A stretch of 32,836 bases of DNA from an uncultured Eubacteriales bacterium (GCA_900315305.1 OMYS01000020.1:1-32836), one strand, 5' to 3'. Numbered from the stretch's first letter, positions 1 to 7,638 are shown. A program made the numbers and translations. Notes: generated by a model not told the origin, from the sequence alone.

Positions 1-195
1 CCGCTTCTGATTGTCTGGGAGGATGGAAGGCGGTACCCGATCGACCGAATCCTCAGGATGGACAGGAGGGCGAGTCTTAAGGCGGGCGGTGCCGGAATCC
101 GGTACCAGTGTATGGTCTGCGGAAATCCGATTTCGCTGTACTATGAGGAGAACGGACTCTGGTTCGTGGAGAGAAAGATTCCGAAGACAGAGTGA
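1..195 (+). CDS. C-terminal part of a small protein of the type found beside Y-family DNA polymerases
   Basis: The first reading frame is open from base 1 to a TGA at 193-195 and gives 64 residues; the start lies outside the window. The fragment contains WEDGRRYPIDRIL, a KAGG-x-G-x-RY segment, a C-x2-C pair (YQCMVCG) and ends in GLWFVERK. I recall this arrangement (W-x-DGR-x-Y-x-ID, then KAGG, then WFVE) from short uncharacterised proteins encoded next to Y-family DNA polymerases in Clostridia. That association is from memory and the neighbour is not visible here. It is probably a single-domain small beta-rich protein. The other open frame over the same bases (start 11) lacks these motifs and is a shadow. 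Function unknown. Confidence 0.6.
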   Translation, partial: PLLIVWEDGRRYPIDRILRMDRRASLKAGGAGIRYQCMVCGNPISLYYEENGLWFVERKIPKTE

Positions 196-330
196 GGAAG
201 CGGAATAAGGCAGATACCTTCCCGGTTACTTAATGACCGAGGATCCCCCTTTAGGAATGAAGCTCAACAGCTGTGGCATTTGTGCTGGAATTTTGGTGGA
301 GATGTATTTATGCAAGGGACACTCAGTGGT

Positions 331-362
331 TTGACTGCATGTCTCAAAGATTGTAATATAAT
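331..362 (+). promoter_or_regulatory. Putative sigma-A promoter for the Rpn-type nuclease gene
   Basis: TTGACT at 331-336 is followed after 17 bases by TAATAT (354-359). A perfect TATAAT also starts at 357, at a 20-base spacing. Either could serve as the -10 element of a promoter about 30 bases upstream of the ribosome binding site at 377-383. The rest of 196-330 shows no gene or clear structure. Confidence 0.4.
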
Positions 363-391
363 TTCACCCTTGCTCGAAGGAGGTGAGGCGC

Positions 392-1273
392 TTGGCGGAA
401 AAAGATATTGGCGAAAAGATATTGGCTGATTACGATGATGTATTTGCGGATATCATGAATGGTTTTCTCTTTCATGGCGAACAGGTTGTATCGCCGGATG
501 ATCTTGTTAATGCAAAGGACAAAAGTCAGTATAAGGCGAATGGAAAACTGCATGAGCAGGAACGGGATGTGACCAAATTCCTGAAGAAAGACAATCTCAC
601 TGTGGTAATGGCCGGATTTGAACATCAGACGAAGGCAGAAAAATTCATGCCTCTGCGGCAGATCGGATATGATGGTGCAGGCTATCGCGCGCAGTTGCTT
701 GATAAGAATATTAACCGGGCATATCCGGTGATTACTCTTGTTCTTTATTTTGGGCTAAAGCCGTGGCCATACAGTCAGCACCTCACTGATGTACTTGATA
801 TTCCTGAGTCCTACAAACCATTTGTGAGTGACTACGAAATGAAAAATTTGTTTCAGGTAGCTTTTCTGAAACCGGAGCAGGTGAAGTGGTTTAAAAGTGA
901 TTTCCGGTATGTGGTGGATTATTTTGTCCAAAAGAGATTGACAGACGACTATAAGCCAAGTGCCGAGACAATCGATCATGTTGACGCGACTTTGAAATTA
1001 ATGTCTGTGCTGACAGACGATGAAAGATTTGAAGATGTAATAGCAGATCTTTCAAAGAAGAAAGAAGGTGTTAATATGTGTGACGTTCTGGATAGAGTTG
1101 AAAACAGGGGCATAGAAAAAGGAATGGCACAGGGGTACGACAAGGCACAGCATGAAGCTGTCGTGAGAATGCTTGGAATTGGCAAATTCAGCAAAGAGGA
1201 TATTGCTGCGGCTTTGGGAATTACAGTGGATGCTGTTGAACGCATTGAACAGCAGGAGATGAGTTTGTCGTAA
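392..1273 (+). CDS. Rpn family recombination-promoting nuclease / PD-(D/E)XK transposase-like protein
   Basis: The 293-residue product looks like the Rpn/transposase_31 family, whose characterised E. coli members (RpnA and relatives) are Mg-dependent DNA endonucleases with a PD-(D/E)XK fold that promote recA-independent recombination. Visible family features are the N-terminal DYDDVFADIMNGFLF segment, the core strand AGFEHQT followed by RQIGYDGAGYRAQL, a later LYFG...PW stretch, and a C-terminal part with GIEKGMAQGYDKAQ followed by a short helix-turn-helix-like end (KFSKEDIAAALGITVDAVERI). A GTG at 383 is in frame but lies inside the ribosome binding site AAGGAGG (377-383), so the TTG at 392, eight bases downstream, is preferred. 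The gene stands alone with its own promoter and has no inverted repeats or target-site duplication around it, so it is not an intact insertion sequence. Confidence 0.75.
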   Translation: MAEKDIGEKILADYDDVFADIMNGFLFHGEQVVSPDDLVNAKDKSQYKANGKLHEQERDVTKFLKKDNLTVVMAGFEHQTKAEKFMPLRQIGYDGAGYRAQLLDKNINRAYPVITLVLYFGLKPWPYSQHLTDVLDIPESYKPFVSDYEMKNLFQVAFLKPEQVKWFKSDFRYVVDYFVQKRLTDDYKPSAETIDHVDATLKLMSVLTDDERFEDVIADLSKKKEGVNMCDVLDRVENRGIEKGMAQGYDKAQHEAVVRMLGIGKFSKEDIAAALGITVDAVERIEQQEMSLS

Positions 1274-1331
1274 ATACAAGGGCTATCCACTATCTATATG
1301 GCCGTGAAAGATTTGAGAGAGGACGTATCAC

Positions 1332-2051
1332 ATGCCGGGAGTTGGCACACTTGTAAATGCTATAGCTATCATTGCTGCCGGGGCGACCGGCTGTCTTGCC
1401 GGAAACAAAATTCCGCAGAAAATGCAGGACACGCTGATGAAGGCGAATGCGCTGGCCGTCCTCTTTCTCGGTGTTGCCGGCGTGATAGCGAAGATGCTGA
1501 CTATCTCGGACGGTTCTCTTTCTACCAGCGGCACGATGATGATGGTGATCAGTCTGGCGCTTGGCGCAGTGGTCGGCGAGCTGCTGGATATTGAAGAAAA
1601 ATTTAATACGTTTGGCGAATGGCTGAAGGTGAAGACGGGAAATGCCCGCGACAAGAATTTTGTGAATGCTTTTGTCACGGCCTCGCTCACTGTCTGTATC
1701 GGTGCCATGGCCGTCATCGGCTCGATCCAGGACGGCATGTATGGCGACCACTCAATCCTGTTCGCCAAAGCGGTCATGGACTTTATCATCGTTCTGGTGA
1801 TGTCTGCCTCGATGGGGAAGGGCTGTGCGTTCTCGGCAATTCCTGTGGCTGTTGTACAGGGCTGCATGATGGCTCTTGCCCGGCTTCTGCAGCCGCTCAT
1901 GACCGATGCCGCGATGACAAATCTGTCTCTTGTGGGATCCGTTCTGATCTTCGCCGTGGGTGTCAATCTCCTGTGGGGCAAGAAGGTGAGAGTCGCTAAT
2001 CTCCTGCCGGCGCTGGTTGTTGCTGTGGTCATGGCGTATATTCATATCTGA
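1332..2051 (+). CDS. DUF554 family membrane protein
   Basis: The 239-residue protein has about seven hydrophobic segments and the DUF554 (YdfK-like) signature: an N-terminal GTLVNAIAIIAAG, a glycine-rich GxLxGNKIPQKMQ turn, and a conserved central ALGAVVGELLDIEEKFNTFGEWLK helix pair, followed by CIGAMAVIGSIQDGMYGDHSIL. Proteins of this family are predicted inner-membrane proteins of unknown transport function. The ATG at 1332 follows a GAGAGGA ribosome binding site. The gene is about 60 bases after the nuclease gene and is closed by a strong terminator (2078-2119), so it may be the last gene of that transcript. The substrate is unknown. Confidence 0.85.
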   Translation: MPGVGTLVNAIAIIAAGATGCLAGNKIPQKMQDTLMKANALAVLFLGVAGVIAKMLTISDGSLSTSGTMMMVISLALGAVVGELLDIEEKFNTFGEWLKVKTGNARDKNFVNAFVTASLTVCIGAMAVIGSIQDGMYGDHSILFAKAVMDFIIVLVMSASMGKGCAFSAIPVAVVQGCMMALARLLQPLMTDAAMTNLSLVGSVLIFAVGVNLLWGKKVRVANLLPALVVAVVMAYIHI

Positions 2052-2077
2052 GTGGTTATAATTTTGAAGGCTAAAGT

Positions 2078-2119
2078 CACGCCGCCCGGGAATGAGCTCC
2101 GGTGCGGCGTGCTTTTTTT
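2078..2119 (+). terminator. Intrinsic terminator after the DUF554 gene
   Basis: CACGCCGC (2078-2085) pairs with GCGGCGTG (2104-2111) and is followed by a run of seven T (2113-2119). Confidence 0.85.
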
Positions 2120-2221
2120 CTGCCTGAGGCCAAAGTACGACAATTCGTATCCTGGATTGCATATGATGTTGTCAGCATAAAAAACGGCTGGCACATGAGT
2201 GTGCAGAACAGGAGGAGCGGT

Positions 2222-3022
2222 ATGAGTATGAGAAAGCGGATGCTGGCAATGTTCGTCTGCGGTGTGGTTCTTCTTTCGGGGTGCGGATCGACATCGCCCC
2301 ATACACAGAAGACGGACGGGGTGACGATGTCTGTCGGGCAGGGACAGACATCAACAGCTTCAGGCGCGGCAGCGGCAGATGCAGCCGGTTCCGAGGCGGT
2401 GGCAGCTTCCTCGGCACCGGCTGCCGCGCAACAGGAGCTGAAGCTGGTGGAGACGGGATATTACATCGATGCGCCGAGCGCCTACAGCCCGAACTGTTAT
2501 GTCACCTTCTGCGCGAAGGTCACTAATCCGAATAAGGACTTCGCGGCGTATTTCCCGACGGTCACGGCGACAGCGAAGGCGGATGACGGCTCGATTCTCG
2601 GTACAGAGGATCAGACGGGCATGTACATCATGCCGGGTGACACGGTTGTTCTTTCAAGCATGATGGACACGGGAACAAGTGTGCCGGCGACAATTGATTT
2701 CACCATGAAGCCGGCTAGCTATGTTCCGGCATCAACGGTCAATGCTCCGTCGTCTTCAGAGTTTACGATTGATAACGTGTCGGAGGTTCCTTCGACTCTG
2801 GGAACCAAGGTCACTGGTCAGGTGACCTACAACGGCACGCAGTCCTGCGATCAGATCGGCCTGACGACGGTCTACAAGCAGGGTGGGCAGATCGTCTACG
2901 CGGCCACGACGTATGTGAGCAGCCCGGTAGTCGGAACGCCGACTGCCTTTGAGATTAATCCGCTGAGTGAGGATATCCCGGCGCATGACGCCATTGAGGT
3001 GTCCGCGCAGTACTGGGGATGA
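2222..3022 (+). CDS. Secreted lipoprotein with a FxLYD-like C-terminal region
   Basis: The 266-residue product starts with a lipoprotein signal peptide: a basic MSMRKR, a hydrophobic core, and the lipobox LSGC with the modified cysteine at about residue 21. A low-complexity Ser/Thr/Ala/Gly linker (about residues 25-75) leads to a beta-rich domain of about 185 residues containing VTNPNKDFAAYFPTVTATAK and a later repeat-like half (TGQVTYNG...IGLTTVYKQGGQIVYAATTYV). The pattern resembles FxLYD domains, which are extracellular and of unknown ligand. The ATG at 2222 follows GGAGGAGCGG (2211-2220); an in-frame upstream start at 2102 lies inside the preceding terminator and has no ribosome binding site. 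The gene is flanked by terminators on both sides and is probably monocistronic. Function not recognised. Confidence 0.75.
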   Translation: MSMRKRMLAMFVCGVVLLSGCGSTSPHTQKTDGVTMSVGQGQTSTASGAAAADAAGSEAVAASSAPAAAQQELKLVETGYYIDAPSAYSPNCYVTFCAKVTNPNKDFAAYFPTVTATAKADDGSILGTEDQTGMYIMPGDTVVLSSMMDTGTSVPATIDFTMKPASYVPASTVNAPSSSEFTIDNVSEVPSTLGTKVTGQVTYNGTQSCDQIGLTTVYKQGGQIVYAATTYVSSPVVGTPTAFEINPLSEDIPAHDAIEVSAQYWG

Positions 3023-3034
3023 AACTCGGTAAGT

Positions 3035-3062
3035 GAAAAGCCGGCCTTCGGGCCGGCTTTTC
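3035..3062 (+). terminator. Intrinsic terminator after the lipoprotein gene
   Basis: A perfect 12-base-pair stem, GAAAAGCCGGCC (3035-3046) with GGCCGGCTTTTC (3051-3062), closes on a TTCG tetraloop. The A-rich 5' arm and T-rich 3' arm let it act in both directions. Confidence 0.85.
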
Positions 3063-3111
3063 GTCTGTTCGGGATCGAATATAAACAATACGTCATCTGA
3101 GAGTGTGCAGG

Positions 3112-3186
3112 ATGAGTTATGGTTTCATGTTTGGGAATAGTATACAGTCACGAATAGCAGAGCAGCTTCAGGTAGACGCTCTGTAA
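3112..3186 (+). CDS. Possible 24-residue small ORF upstream of the WYL regulator
   Basis: ATG at 3112 opens a 24-codon frame (MSYGFMFGNSIQS, then RIAEQLQVDAL) ending in TAA at 3184-3186. The ribosome binding site is weak (GTGCAGG just upstream). The peptide is amphipathic in its second half and is not recognised. It ends 18 bases before the -10 hexamer of the following gene. It may be chance; it is listed because the space between the terminator and the next promoter is otherwise empty. Confidence 0.2.
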   Translation: MSYGFMFGNSIQSRIAEQLQVDAL

Positions 3187-3210
3187 AAAGACCCGGGAAT
3201 TTAGTATAAT
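3182..3210 (+). promoter_or_regulatory. Putative sigma-A promoter for the WYL regulator
   Basis: A perfect TATAAT at 3205-3210 is preceded at a 17-base spacing by a weak -35 match (TGTAAA, 3182-3187). It lies 30 bases upstream of the start codon, and the ribosome binding site GGAGGG is at 3227-3232. Confidence 0.5.
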
Positions 3211-3239
3211 CAGTTTAATAAAGATCGGAGGGCACGCGC

Positions 3240-4235
3240 ATGGCAGTGCAGCGGTTAAAGCTCAGGATGCTCTACATTTATCAGATCCTGATGGAGGAGA
3301 CAGATGAGGAACACATCCTGACGGCGGGAGAATTGATCGATCGTCTGAAGGCGAGGTATGGCGTAGAGGACGATCGGCGCAGCGTGTACGGGGACATCGA
3401 TACGCTGATTGAGTTCGGCGTGGATGTCATCAAGGTGAAGGGAAATGATCACGGCTACTATATCGGCGAGCGCCAGCTGGAGCCGGCTGAGCTGAAGATT
3501 CTGGTGGACGCGGTCCAGGTATCCAAGTTTCTGACGCAGAAGAAGTCTGAGCAGCTGATCCGGAAGCTGGAATGTCTGACAAGCAGACCACTCGCAAAGC
3601 ATTTGCAGGAACAGGTCGTTCTGACGGCCCGTCCGAAGGCAAAGAACGAGACGGTCTTCTACAACATCGATGCGATTCACACGGCGATTTATAAGAACAG
3701 GCAGATTCAGTTTCAGTACGCAGAGTGGACGGTGCAAAAGGAGTACCGCCTGCGGAAAAACGGCGCGTACTACAAGGTGAGTCCGTGGGCACTGATCTGG
3801 GATGACGAAAACTACTACCTGAATGCCTGCGATTCCGGCAGCGGGATCATGAAGCACTACCGCGTGGACAAGATGGTCCACATCGATATCACGGACGAGT
3901 CCAGGGAAGGAAAAGAGCAGAGCCGGGAATTCAATCCTGCGGACTTTGAGAAGAAGACCTTCGGCATGTTTGCCGGCAGAGACGCAAGCGTGACGCTGCA
4001 GGGCGAGAACAGACTGGTGGGCGTCATCATCGACCGCTTCGGCACGGACATTATGATCATCCCGGCGGATGCTGAGCATTTCCGGGTGACCGTTCCTGTC
4101 ACCGTGAGCCAGCAGTTCTTCGGCTGGATGACGGCGATCGGGAAGGGGCTGAAGATTGTACGGCCCGATGATGTGCGGGAGCAGTATCTGGCATATGTGA
4201 GAGAAATTATGGAGGGGTATGATGGAGGAAAATAA
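3240..4235 (+). CDS. WYL domain transcriptional regulator (YafY/DeoR-like)
   Basis: The 331-residue protein has an N-terminal winged helix-turn-helix (about residues 1-75, with DDRRSVYGDIDTL as the recognition helix region), a linker, and a WYL ligand-sensing domain from about residue 140. The hallmark appears as PWALIW...YYL (about residues 182-195) followed by YRVDKM. A C-terminal WCX-like extension (about residues 235-325) completes the standard architecture. Family members bind small ligands or nucleic acid fragments and control nearby genes. The downstream U32-like gene lies just beyond the stop and may be a target, but no operator repeat was identified. Confidence 0.85.
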   Translation: MAVQRLKLRMLYIYQILMEETDEEHILTAGELIDRLKARYGVEDDRRSVYGDIDTLIEFGVDVIKVKGNDHGYYIGERQLEPAELKILVDAVQVSKFLTQKKSEQLIRKLECLTSRPLAKHLQEQVVLTARPKAKNETVFYNIDAIHTAIYKNRQIQFQYAEWTVQKEYRLRKNGAYYKVSPWALIWDDENYYLNACDSGSGIMKHYRVDKMVHIDITDESREGKEQSREFNPADFEKKTFGMFAGRDASVTLQGENRLVGVIIDRFGTDIMIIPADAEHFRVTVPVTVSQQFFGWMTAIGKGLKIVRPDDVREQYLAYVREIMEGYDGGK

Positions 4236-4287
4236 TCTGGAAAAATGCAGAAATGCGTATGCTGAGATCGGTGAGGCACACTCTTGA
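4222..4287 (+). CDS. Short coupling ORF bridging the WYL regulator and the U32-like gene
   Basis: ATG at 4222 (ribosome binding site GGAGGGG, 4211-4217) opens a 21-residue frame beginning MEENNLEKC. It overlaps the last 14 bases of the WYL gene and stops at TGA 4285-4287, overlapping the TTG start of the next gene (4284-4286) as TTGA. The geometry is that of translational coupling. The peptide is not recognised and may have no function of its own. Confidence 0.3.
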   Translation: MEENNLEKCRNAYAEIGEAHS

Positions 4288-5174
4288 GACGAACCGCTTT
4301 TTACCACCTCCCGGGTTTATTTGAATTTTACGAGCTCTATCGCCGCTTCCTGCCCTTGTATCGCGGGCACCGGGAATATTTCTATGACTGGTGTGAGATC
4401 GGCTCGATTTACGGCGCGCCGTCCGATTGTCTGTGGGCCGGCGGGCGCGTCGAGATGGGTGAGCAGGACCCCGCGGAGGTGCTCGCGCTCATGCGGGAGT
4501 ATGGCATTTCCGCGAGGCTGACGCTCAGCAATTCGCTGCTCGAGGAGAGGCACCTTTCCGACAGAAAATGCAACGAGCTCTGCCGCCTGTTCGAGGATCC
4601 GGCCAATGGCATCATCATTACGTCTGATCTTTTGCTGGCGTACCTGATGGAGAGGTATCCTTCATTTTATTTTGTCTCGTCGACGACGAAGGTCTTGACG
4701 GATTTCGAGGATCTGAAGCGGGAGCTGGGCCGGAAGGAGTTCCGCTATGTCGTGCCGGACTTCCGCCTGAACAAGGCATTTGACAGACTGAGGATGCTGC
4801 CGGAGAATGAAAAGGACAAAATGGAATTCCTGTGCAATGAGTGCTGCTGGTTCGGGTGCCGCGATCGGAAGGCCTGCTACGAGGCCGTCAGCCGGAAGAA
4901 CCTCGGGCTGGACGGTCCGGAGCACATCTGCCGCGCGCCGCACGCAAGGGAGGGCTACCGATTCTCGCTTGCGATGAAGAACCCGGGATTTATCAGTGTC
5001 CGCGACATAATGGATACGTATCTGCCGATGGGGTTTTCGAACTTCAAGATCGAGGGCAGAGGACTCGGGAGCGCGCTTGTTCTTGAATTCATTTTGTATT
5101 ATATGACGAGGCCGGAGTATCAGATCAACGTCCGCGAGGCGCTGTATCTCGATAATATGTTGGACCTGTTCTGA
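4284..5174 (+). CDS. Cysteine-rich U32 peptidase-like / UbiV-like protein of unknown function
   Basis: The 296-residue protein has a C-terminal FKIEGRGLGSALVLEF segment (from residue 254), like the KIEGR strand of the U32 family (YhbU/UbiU/UbiV, ubiquinone hydroxylation factors and RNA/peptide modification enzymes). It also has a cluster of cysteines at about residues 184, 187, 188, 192, 198 and 216 (CNECCWFGCRDRKAC). U32 relatives use four such cysteines to hold a [4Fe-4S] cluster, so an iron-sulfur TIM-barrel protein is likely; this is inference. The preferred start is TTG at 4284 because the frame is closed upstream by a TGA at 4272 and GGTGAGG (4270-4276) lies seven bases before it. It probably shares a transcript with the WYL regulator. 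I believe close homologues exist in Lachnospiraceae as hypothetical proteins with the same LPGLFEF start and LDLF end. Confidence 0.6.
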   Translation: MRRTAFYHLPGLFEFYELYRRFLPLYRGHREYFYDWCEIGSIYGAPSDCLWAGGRVEMGEQDPAEVLALMREYGISARLTLSNSLLEERHLSDRKCNELCRLFEDPANGIIITSDLLLAYLMERYPSFYFVSSTTKVLTDFEDLKRELGRKEFRYVVPDFRLNKAFDRLRMLPENEKDKMEFLCNECCWFGCRDRKACYEAVSRKNLGLDGPEHICRAPHAREGYRFSLAMKNPGFISVRDIMDTYLPMGFSNFKIEGRGLGSALVLEFILYYMTRPEYQINVREALYLDNMLDLF

Positions 5175-5188
5175 AGAAAGCAGATCGC

Positions 5189-5245
5189 ATGGGCACGGAA
5201 GAATTGCAGGCGATGTCTCTCGATAACATGTTGGATTTATTCTGA
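5189..5245 (+). pseudogene. Duplicated tail of the U32-like gene (18-codon ORF ending in LDNMLDLF)
   Basis: Right after the U32-like gene, an ATG at 5189 opens an 18-codon frame whose last eight residues, LDNMLDLF plus the stop, repeat the end of the preceding protein. The matching DNA is 5148-5174 and 5219-5245, 27 bases with four differences, all synonymous, and the copies are in different frames relative to each other. It may be the remnant of a tandem copy or a deliberately kept tail peptide. No ribosome binding site of note precedes the ATG. Confidence 0.4.
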
Positions 5246-5260
5246 GGTGGGTGGACAAAT

Positions 5261-5277
5261 GACGAAGCCGCTTCGTC
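5261..5277. repeat. Seven-base-pair hairpin upstream of the MalY-like gene
   Basis: GACGAAG (5261-5267) and CTTCGTC (5271-5277) form a perfect inverted repeat with a 3-base loop. No T-run follows, so it is not a standard terminator. Its role is unknown. Confidence 0.35.
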
Positions 5278-5356
5278 CGTCTGAAGTGTTCTGCGTCTGA
5301 GGAACTGAATCATTACGATTTCCAGGCAATGGATTAAATTTTACAAGGAGGATAAG

Positions 5357-6580
5357 GTGCAATACGATTTTGAAACGCTGCTTGACCGGCGAGGAATGGA
5401 TGCGATGGCGGTCGATGCAGTCGGTATGCCGGGCGGCTTTGCGCCGTCGGCGCCGAAGGAGGGCTTTGACTTTATTCCGATGTGGGTTGCGGACATGAAT
5501 TTTCCGACGGCCAGATCGATTCAGGACGCGATTATCAGGAGGGCGGAGCACCCGGCATTCGGGTACTTTTCGCCGTCGAAGGAATATTACCGCGCGATTA
5601 TTGAATGGCACAGGAAACGCAAGGGCGTGGACGGGCTGACGCGGGAGGCGATCGGCTATGAGAACGGCGTGCTGGGCGGCATTGTGTCCGCGCTGAAGGT
5701 ATTTGCCGCGCCGGGCGACAATGTGCTTCTTCACAGCCCGACCTACGTGGGATTTACGCACGCGGTAGAGGGAAATGGCTATCATATCGTTCACAGTCCG
5801 CTCGTGAGAGATGAGGACGGCGTCTGGCGGATGGATTATGCGGACATGGACCGTAAGATCAGGGAGAATCATATCCATGTGGCGATCTTCTGCAATCCGC
5901 ACAACCCGTGCGGCCGTGTCTGGAGCAGAGACGAGATCAGCAGGGCCATGGAGGTCTATCAGAAGAATGACGTCTGGGTCCCTGCCGACGAGATCTGGTC
6001 TGACCTCATCATGAACGGCCATCACTACACGCCGGTGCAGAGCGTCAGCGACTGGGCGCGGGAGCATGTGCTTGCATTTTATGCGCCGTCGAAGACGTTC
6101 AATCTGGCGGGGCTTATCGGAAGCTATCATGTGATCTACAACCGGCCGGTCCGCGAGCGCGTGGAGGGAATCAGCGCGAAGCTGGTCTATAATTCCATGA
6201 ATGTATTCTCGGAGCACGCGCTGATCGGCGCGTACAGCGACGAGGGTGAGGACTGGCTGAACCAGCTGCTGCCGGTTCTTTCGGAAAATGTAAACTACGC
6301 GGCCGATTTCGTGCGGGACCACTTTGAAGGCGTCACGACATTCCGGACGGAGGGCACATATATGATGCTGCTCGACTGCACGGAGTGGCTGAAGGTACAT
6401 GACAAGACGATCGGAGAGCTGCTCAAGGCAGGCTGGGATGTCGGTGTCGGCTGGCAGGACGGCCGGCAGTTCGCGGCGCCGACCAGCATACGGCTCAATC
6501 TGGCGTCCCCGCACTCGCAGATCGTGAAGGCATTTGAGCGGATGGACCGGTATGTGTTTAATATGACAGGAGGAGTATGA
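5357..6580 (+). CDS. MalY/PatB family PLP-dependent aminotransferase / cystathionine beta-lyase
   Basis: The 407-residue protein is a fold-type I PLP enzyme of the MalY/PatB group, which cleave C-S bonds of cystathionine or cysteine conjugates (beta-lyase) and sometimes act as regulators. Visible features are the early IPMWVADMNFP signature (about residues 40-50), CNPHNPCGRVW (about 179-189), ADEIWSDL with the aspartate that pairs with the pyridine nitrogen (about 211), and APSKTFNLAG with the Schiff-base lysine at about residue 246. Length fits the family. The start is GTG at 5357, five bases after AAGGAGG (5345-5351). The next gene starts two bases after the stop codon, so the three genes to 7526 look like one operon. 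The true substrate cannot be read from sequence. Confidence 0.85.
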   Translation: MQYDFETLLDRRGMDAMAVDAVGMPGGFAPSAPKEGFDFIPMWVADMNFPTARSIQDAIIRRAEHPAFGYFSPSKEYYRAIIEWHRKRKGVDGLTREAIGYENGVLGGIVSALKVFAAPGDNVLLHSPTYVGFTHAVEGNGYHIVHSPLVRDEDGVWRMDYADMDRKIRENHIHVAIFCNPHNPCGRVWSRDEISRAMEVYQKNDVWVPADEIWSDLIMNGHHYTPVQSVSDWAREHVLAFYAPSKTFNLAGLIGSYHVIYNRPVRERVEGISAKLVYNSMNVFSEHALIGAYSDEGEDWLNQLLPVLSENVNYAADFVRDHFEGVTTFRTEGTYMMLLDCTEWLKVHDKTIGELLKAGWDVGVGWQDGRQFAAPTSIRLNLASPHSQIVKAFERMDRYVFNMTGGV

Positions 6581-6581
6581 T

Positions 6582-6938
6582 ATGAATCTACTGACGAAGA
6601 TACTGGCGGTACTGGTGGCACTGGAGTTTTTCTATATTTTTTATCTGGAGACACTGGCAACAGATTCCGCGAAGACGTCGGATGTGTTTGGAATGACGAG
6701 GGAGGACTTGCGGCAGAAGAACGTGAATGTTCTCTTCAAGAACCAGGGCGTCTATAACGGACTGCTTGCAGTGCTGATTCTGCTCGCGGTGTTTGCATTT
6801 GCCAGCAAGATTGCGGTGGTCTGTCTGATGATTTATATCGTGGCAGTTGCGCTGTACGGGAGCATCACGAGCAACCCGAAGATCATTCTGATGCAGGGAG
6901 GACTCGCGATCCTGACGCTGATTTCGTGCATTTTCTAA
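6582..6938 (+). CDS. DUF1304 family small membrane protein
   Basis: The 118-residue protein has four predicted membrane helices and the DUF1304 core: an N-terminal helix, then a polar MTREDLRQKNVNVLFKNQGVYNG segment (about residues 38-60), then three hydrophobic stretches ending GGLAILTLISCIF. The family is found in many bacteria as an integral membrane protein of unknown function. The gene follows the MalY-like gene after only one base, with AGGAGG upstream of the ATG, so translational coupling is likely. Confidence 0.8.
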   Translation: MNLLTKILAVLVALEFFYIFYLETLATDSAKTSDVFGMTREDLRQKNVNVLFKNQGVYNGLLAVLILLAVFAFASKIAVVCLMIYIVAVALYGSITSNPKIILMQGGLAILTLISCIF

Positions 6939-6956
6939 AAAAAGAGGCGATGAAAC

Positions 6957-7526
6957 ATGAGTAGTGCTGCGGCTAAGATGACAATCGGCCAGATTCTTCT
7001 GGTTGTCTGCTGCGTATTTTATCTGATCTGGTGGAGCCTGTCCTATCGGCCGAATGAGACGGTAAACCGGGCCGGCGGGCTGAACGGGCTTCTGCTTCTT
7101 GTGACGGCGGTGGCGGGCCTTGCCGGGGTTGTGATGTCGCTGCAGGGCGTGATCGCGGTACCCGAGGGAACGCCGGCGAAGCTGAATGGGACGTACCTCG
7201 CGGTGGGCGGCGTGATCGCCTATGTCCTGCTGCTGATTCTGACGAATGTCATTTTCCACAGGCAGACGACGACGGAGCTGCTCCTCATTGTCGGCTGGAT
7301 GGTCCTTGAGCTCACGGTCATCAGCTCGCTGAATGCAGACGGGAAGCTTTCGGACGCGCGGTTCTGGATCATGATCGTTGTGCTGGCGGCGGCATTTCTC
7401 ATCAGCATGATTCTCTATGTCCTGTACTACCGCATGGAGCCGATGAAAGCGTTCTACGCGGCGATGGTCCCGCTGATCACGGAGGGCGTGAGCATGGTTG
7501 TGCTGCTCGTGCTCACGTGGGCGTGA
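6957..7526 (+). CDS. Integral membrane protein of unknown function
   Basis: The 189-residue protein is almost entirely hydrophobic, with about six membrane-spanning segments separated by short polar loops. It starts with a TIGQILLVVCCVFYLIWWSLSYRPN segment and has a conserved-looking RAGGLNGLLLL stretch after the first loop. I do not recognise a named family. The ATG at 6957 lies 18 bases after the DUF1304 stop and follows AGAGGCGATG, so it probably belongs to the same transcript as the MalY-like and DUF1304 genes. Confidence 0.65.
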   Translation: MSSAAAKMTIGQILLVVCCVFYLIWWSLSYRPNETVNRAGGLNGLLLLVTAVAGLAGVVMSLQGVIAVPEGTPAKLNGTYLAVGGVIAYVLLLILTNVIFHRQTTTELLLIVGWMVLELTVISSLNADGKLSDARFWIMIVVLAAAFLISMILYVLYYRMEPMKAFYAAMVPLITEGVSMVVLLVLTWA

Positions 7527-7638
7527 GTCGGACGGCGCGCCGCAAAAAGGCAATAATCGGGGCATTCCGGATCGACAGACAATATTGTGGAACCGATCAT
7601 TGTACGGAATCTAAACCATGAAAAATGAAAGCCATTCG

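Noticed and set aside
11..208. Open frame of 65 codons at the start of the window
   Set aside because: It overlaps the frame starting at base 1, which has recognisable motifs and a proper stop at 195; this one is a shadow.
392..1273. Rpn-type gene as part of an intact insertion sequence
   Set aside because: No terminal inverted repeats or target-site duplication were found around it.
2184..2202. A TGGCAC...GTGCA stretch resembling a sigma-54 promoter
   Set aside because: The GG and GC dinucleotides are one base off the -24/-12 spacing, and it lies too close to the lipoprotein start.
2102..2221. Upstream extension of the lipoprotein frame
   Set aside because: The stretch begins inside the preceding terminator and has no ribosome binding site; the ATG at 2222 has a strong one and starts a proper signal peptide.
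3255..4307. Long minus-strand open frame across the WYL gene
   Set aside because: It is antisense to a well-supported regulator with all expected motifs and shows low-complexity arginine, histidine and leucine composition.
5237..6514. 425-codon minus-strand open frame across the MalY-like gene
   Set aside because: It is antisense to a PLP enzyme with clear motifs and has an implausible Arg/His-rich composition.
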